The notes below the pieces were generated by a model. It did no database searches. It saw only the letters and a list, made by a program, of their open reading frames with translations, and was not told where the DNA came from. Position numbers and translations under genes: made by a program. This document shows, piece after piece, positions 8,507-13,884 of a stretch of DNA of 13,884 nt (the stretch's first letter is position 1; the number at the start of each line of letters is the position of its first letter). Source of the stretch: Flammula alnicola (taxonomy: Eukaryota; Basidiomycota; Agaricomycetes; Agaricales; Strophariaceae); assembly GCA_015499995.1 (NCBI GenBank), contig JADNRV010000767.1:1-13884 (forward strand), written 5' to 3'.

Positions 8507-10043
8507 TCAGTTGTTGATAACTTCTTCGCCGTTTCCAACACTAGCCAACGCCGCTTTCTTGGACCTGCTGACTTCGGCCCAAAGTTTCTGTGTATCCTTG
8601 GGGAGTCCCTTCCAGTGCATCTCGAATGCCGCGGGTGTGATAGCGGGGTGTTCTTTGAGGTATTCTTGATAGTATAGATTTCTGTAGAGTGAAACTAAGC
8701 AGGGCATTGTTGGAGGAAACGACAGACTCACTTGGGGGCATTACTTTGCGTCGGTTTCTTGAATCCCGCAGAGCCGATGTTGAGTCGAAGCTACATTGCC
8801 ACTAGCATTACCAGCCGCCGCCGCGAGCCATCTATGGATGTTCGCGTGTCTTAGAGGTGTGTGATTCGTGTCAAAAGGAGACATACCATTTTTTGCTGGC
8901 TTGGCGGCAATCCCAGTAACATCCTTCCCACGCCTTCGGGGCAATCGCTGATTAACGAGCTGACTTGAGGTTGCGATGAGCTGTCAGAACTCTTGGTGGG
9001 TCCTACTGGCATCCCAAGGCCTTCACTCTATCAATGTATGACGAGGTTAGTGCGAATTCATGACAATGGGGTTGGAGAAAGTAAACTTACAGCGGATTAA
9101 CTCGTGATGAGTTTTCGAGCCTCTTGTTTCAGCCATAACAACATCCGCGGGTGTGGTGTCCACAGGCGCAGTGGTCACAGCAGGTGCGGTGTCTGCAACT
9201 GCAGCATTCATGGTGGGTGCGGCATCTGCGGGTACAGCGTTTATGGCGGGGCAGTGTTAGCAAGTACAGCATTCGCCATGGGTGCAGCCGTCATGCCTTG
9301 TGGTACTTGCGACAAAACGGGAGTAGTGGGAAGCACAGCATTCATGGTGGATGCAGCATCTGCGGGTACAGCGTTTATGGTGGGTGCGGTGTTAGCAAGT
9401 ACAGCATTCACCGTGGGTGCGGCGTCCGTCATGCCTTGTGGTACTTGCGACAAAACGGGAGTAGTGGCAGCCTGAGCGGCATCTAAATGGACAAGTCAGA
9501 TCGCAAATGATTGTCAGAACAAACAGTAACCTACCAATAGTTTCGATCTCCACTGATGGTTTGAGAGATGCACTGATGGGAGTGGTCGTGAGTGGAGGCG
9601 ATGAGCAAGTGGCAGCCAAAGAAGACAAAGACCCGCCGGCCATGTTGGAAGGGCTTGTGGAGACACCAGAGTTTCGAGTGCTCGTCACTGAGGGCATCAA
9701 ACTTGCGCTTAACTCGATTGAACTTGCGTGTGCACTCCTCATGAGCATCTAGGCTATCATATCTGGATATATATCCCTATGTTCCGAGCGCATATATTCA
9801 GTTATTTGGCCTATTCTCCATCACAGAAGTGAAAATAGCAGAACATTACCTTTCGAGGACCATATTCCCTTTCACGAGAGCTTTTTGAGAGTGGCCGCTT
9901 CTCTTCTTTGCGACTGCGAGATACCGCCGGATGTGGCGACTGGGACTGCTCGGTGTCGGAGATTTGCATAATGCTTGACATACTCCGCGTTAGGCGGCTT
10001 GTGGGAGAGCTTGGGTGCTATGAGCAGCGGGAGAGGATGGCAT
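8507..10043 (-). pseudogene. Decayed multi-exon gene: coiled coil, A/P/T repeat array, weakly HMG-box-like end
   Basis: Phase-consistent minus-strand exons are 10043-9850, 9762-9667, 9572-9535, 9482-9091, 9005-8887, 8790-8732 and 8681-8507. The second exon encodes a strongly charged helix (AHEECTRKFNRVKRKF, then DALSDEHSKL) that looks like a coiled coil. The fourth holds the 11-residue repeat array. The last two encode FKKPTQSNAPK joined to NLYYQEYLKEHP and a FEMHWKGLPKDTQKLW segment, which weakly resembles helices of an HMG box. Two breaks are seen: a TAA at codon 18 (9992-9990) of the only ATG-led frame joining the first exon, and a 1-base deletion within the array that leads to a TAA at 9243-9241. 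A competing ATG at 9981 opens a different frame through the first exon (MSSIMQISDTEQSQ). The join across 9091-9005 is the least certain. I know no function; DNA binding would be inference. Confidence 0.45.
9091..9482 (-). repeat. Coding tandem repeat: 33-bp (11-residue) units within a 135-bp duplication
   Basis: Read on the minus strand, the stretch encodes units of the form APTxNAVxADT, for example APTVNAVLANT, APTINAVPADA and APTMNAAVADT. A larger duplication of 45 codons that includes VLSQVPQGMT occurs twice: the marker CTGCGGGTAC on the plus strand starts at 9226 and at 9360, 134 bases apart instead of 135. The missing base lies at about 9249-9256, where the copies read GGCGGGGCAG and GGTGGGTGCGG. 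This shifts the frame and creates a stop at 9243-9241. The array is low-complexity and probably disordered. Plus-strand open frames here are shadows. Confidence 0.8.
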
Positions 10044-10260
10044 ATTTTGTAGAGATAACGAGGAGATGTTGGTGGTAGAAAGCAAGGGAGCGCAAACACG
10101 TCAACGGGAGAAATGGCTCTGTGACAGAGTGATTTGTGTGACTTACTGACACGCAAAGTCTACGCCAACTCTAAGTACATTTTGGCTGCTACATGAATAC
10201 TTTTGACCCATAGATATAATAAAGCCACGGTTGGGGTTGCTGGGCGAGACTATTTTTCTT
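10044..10260. promoter_or_regulatory. Spacer between two minus-strand relic genes
   Basis: This non-coding interval would be the 5' region of the relic gene to its left. A TATA-like TTTATTATATC on the minus strand lies at about 10222-10212. A minus-strand frame through 10156-9872 starts with GTG and reads across the first exon of the relic gene in another frame, so it is not called. Confidence 0.25.
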
Positions 10261-10754
10261 TCAGATTTTGCATTGATATTGTAGATACATAATATCTATA
10301 CGAACGCGAACATATATATCCGAGTCTGTGTCACTTTCATTCCCATGCTCGTTATCCCTCACGTTCTCTGGTACTGGTTGTTCAGTTGAACCGAGACCAC
10401 CGCCTCCGCCACTAACGTCATCGCCATCTTTTGAAAAAGGACACAATAGTTGTCAAAGTTGTGCGGCAAAGGAGCACTTATCGTACCTTCAGAGTCCCTT
10501 ATGCGTCGCCTCTTGTTGGGTGGGCTTCGAGACGACGGCCGTGAGCCAGGTGGTGATTTTTGCACTTGGTCTGTGGAAGATCTATTCGGCAAAGTGTCTT
10601 GTTGCGCCAGAAACGGTTCGAGTGGAGGCGGCTGAGTTGACTCTCGAAATCAAGCGTGGCCATACCAAGTGGACCGGCTAACAGCAACAGGTTGTGTTGC
10701 ACCGTTGCGCATACAGAGCTGTGCACAGTTACAGAAGAACTGATGTGCGGACAT
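10261..10754 (-). pseudogene. Relic of a basidiomycete transposon-associated protein (Cys-rich VSRSTW leader)
   Basis: Exons 10754-10487 and 10427-10261 on the minus strand are joined by a 59-nt intron (donor GTACGA, acceptor AAAAG, phase 1). The frame starts at ATG with MSAHQFFCNCAQLC, then VSRSTWYGHA, then an in-frame TGA (10652-10650). It continues in the same frame through FRESTQPPPLEPFLAQQD, a Pro/Ser-rich stretch, a basic NKRRRIRDSEG, a Gly run and an acidic ESDTDSD, and stops at 10263-10261. The CxC...C leader followed by VSRxTWxxH resembles, from memory, the start of proteins encoded beside KDZ-type (Kyakuja-Dileera-Zisupton) transposases in mushroom genomes. No transposase is seen here. 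The TGA could come from CGA by one C-to-T change. The family assignment is tentative; the broken frame is seen directly. Confidence 0.5.
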
Positions 10755-10886
10755 GGTAGGGATGGACGTGGTTAGATTGCGTGAAGAAGAGGCAAGTTGA
10801 AAATCGAAATGGCGTGATCGATTTCGATGACATTCTAAAATCTATTAATATATATATGTGTGGTTCTATTTGCCATCGGGCTGTTT

Positions 10887-11141
10887 TCACTGGGGTTGAA
10901 TGTTAATCCTAACACATAATCGCGGGGTAAACTGATTCCGGACGAGGTAAGCCTCCACACCAGCACAGATCTTCTTCGTCAATGCATTTATCTGTACCTC
11001 ACCACCTCGCAAATGCGTGTTGGCACGGAGCAATGGGAAGTGGGGTAAGTCTCGATTGCGCCATTTAGCGTTTTCTACACTCCTGTGTCGTAAATAAGAA
11101 TAAGTTGTCTGGGGTGATAGGCGTCCTGGGAAATACCGCAT
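10887..11141 (-). CDS. Orphan ORF of 84 codons, unknown
   Basis: A true ATG opens 84 codons ending in INIQPQ and a TGA. The second half (LLRANTHLRGGEVQINALTK, then KICAGVEAYLVRN) looks like a folded globular sequence with alternating hydrophobic positions. I recognise no family, find no Cys/His motif or membrane segment, and see no convincing splice joins that lengthen it. It lies upstream of the transposon-related relic on the same strand, so it may be an exon fragment of the same degraded region. It could also be chance. Confidence 0.2.
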   Translation of the reverse strand: MRYFPGRLSPQTTYSYLRHRSVENAKWRNRDLPHFPLLRANTHLRGGEVQINALTKKICAGVEAYLVRNQFTPRLCVRINIQPQ

Positions 11142-11323
11142 CGGAGAAGGCAGAAGAAGTCATGGACAAGCGAATAGTAAGAGTACTTGTTCTGATAATT
11201 TCTACGGAACTCGTCAACACGAATGTTTTCTATCATGTAATTTCACGTTGTATACATCGACTGCATCCACATGCATGTTGATAAGTAGGATCATTTAAAG
11301 CAACCACCGACGAATCACTGCTT

Positions 11324-11339
11324 GAGCGCTTTAGCGCTC
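11324..11339. repeat. Short perfect inverted repeat
   Basis: GAGCGCT at 11324-11330 and its exact reverse complement AGCGCTC at 11333-11339 are separated by TT. Seen directly; no assigned role. Confidence 0.7.
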
Positions 11340-11937
11340 GTCCTCGACGACCATATAGACGGGAGAAAGGCGCCGTCCTTTCCATTACGCCACATCATAA
11401 AAGCAAGCTTAAATATTTGTACGTGCTTCCTGGGAATTCCTAACGTCCGACAAGACAGTCGAGCTCCCGCGAGAGTCCACATGCTAATGGGCGGCACAGA
11501 ATGAACCGGTGAAAGAGACTGACGTCTTGAGCAACGGCGCAGGGGTGCCCTCTTGGACACTTGCAGCACCCGTCCACGGCGGGGTAGGCGCAGTATAGAC
11601 GCCGACCGCTCAATTAAACGAACCAGCAGGATCTGTCAATGCACTTTGATACTTAATTTCTTTTAGCGGGCATCGGTCCACCTACACAAATACACAAATA
11701 GAGGTCATGATCAGGTATTTATAAGCGCCTGCATGTGTTTATTCAAAGCCAATCAAAACATACCGGCCGCTGTTGACTATTGTACATATATAACCCGCTT
11801 CAGTTACCAGGCCATTATTTATAACCTGATTGGCATTGTCGGTCCAATGTCTGACTGTCAGAGAGTTGTGGCAGCATGATATCAGAGAACAATCGCTAAC
11901 AGAGACGCATCGCGTTGACATAATTGCCCATGTGTTT

Positions 11938-11941
11938 CCGT
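11938..11941. other. Left copy of the 4-bp target-site duplication
   Basis: CCGT directly precedes the TG of the left LTR and recurs at 13704-13707 directly after the CA of the right LTR. Four-base duplications lie within the 4-6 bp range of LTR retrotransposon insertion. A chance match of four bases has odds of about 1 in 256. Confidence 0.6.
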
Positions 11942-12157
11942 TGTAGTAGTGAGGTCTGGCAGAGTCCTCGGCTAGATTAGATAGATAGATTAGATAGCAT
12001 CGAGGCTGTGCACGTCCCTTTGTAGACATCTTCCGCATTCGTAGGTGAACCATCTTTGCTTGCCTCTTGCCATTGCGTGCGACGCGACACCGCACTGCCT
12101 GCTCGACGCGTATCCGAGCCTCTGCTATCCCGAGTCCGGTCAGATTGGACTGCTCCA
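11942..12157 (+). repeat. Left LTR (216 bp)
   Basis: It starts TGTAGTAGTGAGG and ends GGACTGCTCCA. It is identical to 13488-13703 except C12034 against T13580. It contains a GATA-rich run at 11974-11997 (TAGATTAGATAGATAGATTAG and on). There is no strong TATA box, so the promoter position within the repeat is unclear. Plus- and minus-strand open frames through it are shadows of the repeat. Confidence 0.85.
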
Positions 12158-12508
12158 TCTGGTGACAACCGAGTGATTCGATACCAGGCTTTCGAGCTAC
12201 CGCCTTCGCGAGCACATCACCAGCTTCATTTTGCCAGCAAACCTCTGTTTCCGAGACTTTTCGCGTACAACGACGGCAATTCACGCGTCCTGGACTATCT
12301 AGAACCTGTTCGGTGATAGCTTGCAAGCCCTGCCTGCTTCCTCGCAATTAACGCGCCTTTATTTCGCGACCTGGTTCTACTGCCCCATTGTTCAGTGCCT
12401 GTATAATCACGCACCACCTGTGTCTTCGTGACACAAATATTCTAGTTCAACATTTTGGCCTCGCTACATCCATATCCCTTTTCCCAAACCAAAACCCCTC
12501 CAACAACA
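12158..12508 (+). promoter_or_regulatory. Element leader and 5' region of the captured gene
   Basis: This non-coding leader lies between the left LTR and the ATG. A TATA-like GTATAATC lies near 12401-12408. The last 60 bases before the ATG are rich in C, T and A (TCCATATCCCTTTTCCC, then ACCCCTCCAACAACA), as expected of a fungal 5' untranslated region, and ACAATGG gives a good start context. Small frames in this stretch (for example 12056-12316) run out of the LTR and show no motif. Confidence 0.4.
12160..12175 (+). promoter_or_regulatory. Candidate primer-binding site
   Basis: TGGTGACAACCGAGTG begins two bases inside the left LTR. TGG complements the CCA end of a tRNA, and the spacing is normal for an LTR element. 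The complementary tRNA would end in GGTTGTC, discriminator A, then CCA. I could not identify the tRNA. The tRNA-Trp in this window matches only the first seven bases contiguously. Confidence 0.45.
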
Positions 12509-13435
12509 ATGGACTCGAACGTGCACATTGCCAAAAGCACCTTCGACCGGATGCTCAAGGAATCCTACCGAGACGGGTCAGAAGCCGGTTTCGAACGGGG
12601 ATTTGCAGATGCCATCGAGAAACTGAAGGCCAAATACGACGAAGAGACCCAACAAGCACTTGTGGATATCTCGGAACGTGCACAGGAGTCCCGCGATGAT
12701 GAGTATGTCCACGCTTTCGAGGTTGGTCGTACATCTGGAATTGAAGACGAACGCAAATACCAGGACTCCGCTCGCAAACACCAGGTCGATGTCAGCGTGC
12801 AAGTTGACTTACCTTCCGACGATGACATTTTTTTCACCCCGTCTGCCGTTGACGTTCCACTACCCCTCCTTGAGTCATTTGAGAAGCCGTCAATCACTAC
12901 TTCTGAAATCGGCTTGCAGACTAGCCCATCCGTATCCTCAATCCCTCTACCAACACCAACCCCGTCTCTTTTACTATCTCCTGTTCCTATTTCCTCCATT
13001 TCAACTCCGATAAAACACGCGGTATCCATTCCGACATCTATACCACAACCTTCTTCGGAACCTAGCTGGGCCGACGACTCTAATTCCATTCCAATTATTC
13101 AGCTCATTAAACCCCCTCGCGATCTCTCATGCCTTCGTTCGGAAAGAAAGCCATTCAGTACAATACGACACCGAAATCGACGATGCTACCGAACCGCTCG
13201 ACGTGTACCAATCCCCCCTGTTCATTTTCCAGTACCGCGTACCTGCACCTCGCGTTCGATATATCCCATTACCCCACGTTATCCTCATCTGCATCCATCC
13301 ACACCAGCACCTCAGCCAAAGACAGCTCCATTTCTTCCGCCAGCTCTGGATTGGGATTGTGATCCTCGACTTTCCGAGCTTAGCCGTGTTCTTCAAACCC
13401 TAGGTTGGGTTCCTCCTTCGACACCGAGACCATGA
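12509..13435 (+). CDS. Intronless 308-residue coiled-coil, Pro/Ser-rich protein inside the LTR element
   Basis: The first ATG in a good context (CAACAATGG) opens 308 codons with no interruption, ending in TGA at 13433-13435. Residues about 1-110 are charged and helical, with Gly-spaced pairs (DGSEAGFERGFADAIEKL and later YVHAFEVGRTSGIEDERKY) and heptad-like runs. About 120-200 is Ser/Pro/Thr-rich and probably disordered. About 210-240 is basic (RSERKPF, RHRNRRCYR). The last 30 residues contain a compact segment (LDWDCDPRLSELSRVLQTLGW) that looks conserved. There is no CCHC knuckle, aspartic protease or polymerase motif, so it is not an ordinary gag-pol. I do not recognise a function. The absence of introns, where neighbouring genes have many, fits passage through an RNA intermediate. 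It may be a captured cellular gene or a highly diverged gag-like protein. Confidence 0.75.
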   Translation: MDSNVHIAKSTFDRMLKESYRDGSEAGFERGFADAIEKLKAKYDEETQQALVDISERAQESRDDEYVHAFEVGRTSGIEDERKYQDSARKHQVDVSVQVDLPSDDDIFFTPSAVDVPLPLLESFEKPSITTSEIGLQTSPSVSSIPLPTPTPSLLLSPVPISSISTPIKHAVSIPTSIPQPSSEPSWADDSNSIPIIQLIKPPRDLSCLRSERKPFSTIRHRNRRCYRTARRVPIPPVHFPVPRTCTSRSIYPITPRYPHLHPSTPAPQPKTAPFLPPALDWDCDPRLSELSRVLQTLGWVPPSTPRP

Positions 13436-13450
13436 CACAGGCCTTTCCTG

Positions 13451-13470
13451 ATGCAACGAGGACGTTGCAT
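13451..13470 (+). repeat. Perfect 8-bp stem-loop between the gene stop and the right LTR
   Basis: ATGCAACG (13451-13458) and CGTTGCAT (13463-13470) are exact reverse complements around AGGA. The structure lies 15 bp after the stop codon and 17 bp before the right LTR, where the polypurine tract of an LTR element is expected. A GTGGGTGGG stretch follows at 13476-13484. It could be an RNA signal of the element; this is inference. Confidence 0.6.
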
Positions 13471-13487
13471 TTGTGTGGGTGGGCACA

Positions 13488-13703
13488 TGTAGTAGTGAGG
13501 TCTGGCAGAGTCCTCGGCTAGATTAGATAGATAGATTAGATAGCATCGAGGCTGTGCACGTCCCTTTGTAGACATCTTCTGCATTCGTAGGTGAACCATC
13601 TTTGCTTGCCTCTTGCCATTGCGTGCGACGCGACACCGCACTGCCTGCTCGACGCGTATCCGAGCCTCTGCTATCCCGAGTCCGGTCAGATTGGACTGCT
13701 CCA
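13488..13703 (+). repeat. Right LTR (216 bp)
   Basis: Second copy of the repeat, same length and the same TG/CA ends. The single difference is T at 13580 where the left copy has C (12034). In context this is CpG to TpG, the expected product of methyl-cytosine deamination. It is followed by CCGT. Confidence 0.85.
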
Positions 13704-13884
13704 CCGTCAAAGAACACAAGCAGAGCCATGAGGGCGGCAGAAAAAACGCATGGCTGACATGAGGTATGTACAGCTACAGTTATACTTGGAACACGGCGCT
13801 AAAATTATCTGTAACGAATAGTCGGAGTATTATGGAGCGGGATGGAGTTCTCTTTATGCTGTGCAGACGATAGCCTCGTCAGAT
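13704..13884. other. Right flank of the LTR element
   Basis: It begins with the CCGT target-site copy. I see no gene, repeat or RNA in the remaining 177 bases. Confidence 0.5.

Larger units (their letters stand above)
10755..11941. other. Spacer with no supported gene between the relic genes and the LTR element
   Basis: This holds one ATG-led minus-strand frame (11141 to 10887, described separately), an AT run near 10843-10858, and minus- and plus-strand frames around 11315-11569 that overlap each other and show no motif. AT-rich sequence with several TATA-like runs (ATTTATAA) precedes the left LTR at 11716-11832. Near 11689-11704 the octamer TACACAAA occurs twice in tandem. Confidence 0.4.
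11942..13703 (+). mobile_element. Compact non-autonomous LTR retrotransposon carrying a single gene
   Basis: Two direct repeats of 216 bp (11942-12157 and 13488-13703) flank 1330 bp. Each begins TG and ends CA. The four bases before the left copy (11938-11941) and after the right copy (13704-13707) are both CCGT, a probable target-site duplication. A TGG that could begin a tRNA primer-binding site lies two bases after the left repeat. There is no gag, protease, reverse transcriptase, RNase H or integrase in the interior, so the element would depend on an autonomous relative. The interior holds a 350-bp leader and one intact intronless frame of 308 codons. The total length of 1762 bp is closer to a TRIM/LARD-type derivative with a gene than to a full element. 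The repeats differ at one position, pointing to recent insertion. Confidence 0.75.

Noticed and set aside
9104..9486. Plus-strand frames rich in Gly, Cys, Ser and His over the repeat array
   Set aside because: They are antisense shadows of the minus-strand 33-bp repeat. The minus-strand frame joins neighbouring exons through good introns.
12160..12175. tRNA-Trp of this window as primer of the LTR element
   Set aside because: Only the first seven bases (TGGTGAC) match its predicted 3' end. The next positions diverge (AACC against CCCC).
11739..12347. Minus-strand frame of 202 codons across the left LTR
   Set aside because: The same peptide recurs in the right LTR (13719-13393) because the LTR is duplicated. 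It crosses the LTR boundary at both places and shows no motif.
12565..13089. Minus-strand frame of 174 codons opposite the element gene
   Set aside because: It is the Ser-rich antisense shadow of the 308-codon plus-strand gene, which has an ATG in good context and the expected C-terminus.

Overview
The window looks like nuclear DNA of a filamentous basidiomycete, probably an Agaricomycete. Its coding regions are cut by many short GT-AG introns of about 50-60 nt. One gene has the TPR-like/kelch/MYND layout I associate with this group, there is a tRNA-Trp gene with a short anticodon-loop intron, and there are remnants resembling KDZ-type transposon passenger genes. Nothing suggests a bacterial or organellar origin. 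All calls were made by eye from sequence.

Left part (1-3138): no gene I can support. It holds a small 36-bp tandem repeat, a perfect 8-bp hairpin, and a cluster of seven CCAAT pentamers that leads into the first gene. Next come a three-exon gene for a small DUF202 membrane protein (3139-3770, +), the intron-containing tRNA-Trp (4048-4130, +), and a seven-exon gene for a TPR-like/kelch/MYND protein (4580-6953, +). The MYND gene has a reading-frame break at its third intron and ends at an alternative CAGTAG acceptor, where the first AG gives an immediate stop and the second extends the frame by 95 residues.

Middle part (7276-11300): an AT-rich spacer, then a degenerate tandem array with a strict 10-bp period (7861-8153). 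On the minus strand follows a decayed multi-exon gene with a coiled coil, an 11-residue A/P/T repeat array and a weakly HMG-box-like end (10043 to 8507). A minus-strand relic with a Cys-rich VSRSTW leader (10754 to 10261) lies behind it. Both relics carry in-frame stops, so this stretch looks like old accessory or transposon DNA that is degrading.

Right part (11942-13703): the most interesting object. Two 216-bp direct repeats differ at one base, start TG and end CA, and are flanked by the same four bases CCGT. A primer-binding-site-like TGG lies two bases inside the left repeat. In place of gag-pol they enclose one intact intronless reading frame of 308 codons plus a leader. This is best read as a recent non-autonomous LTR retrotransposon carrying a captured or domesticated gene.
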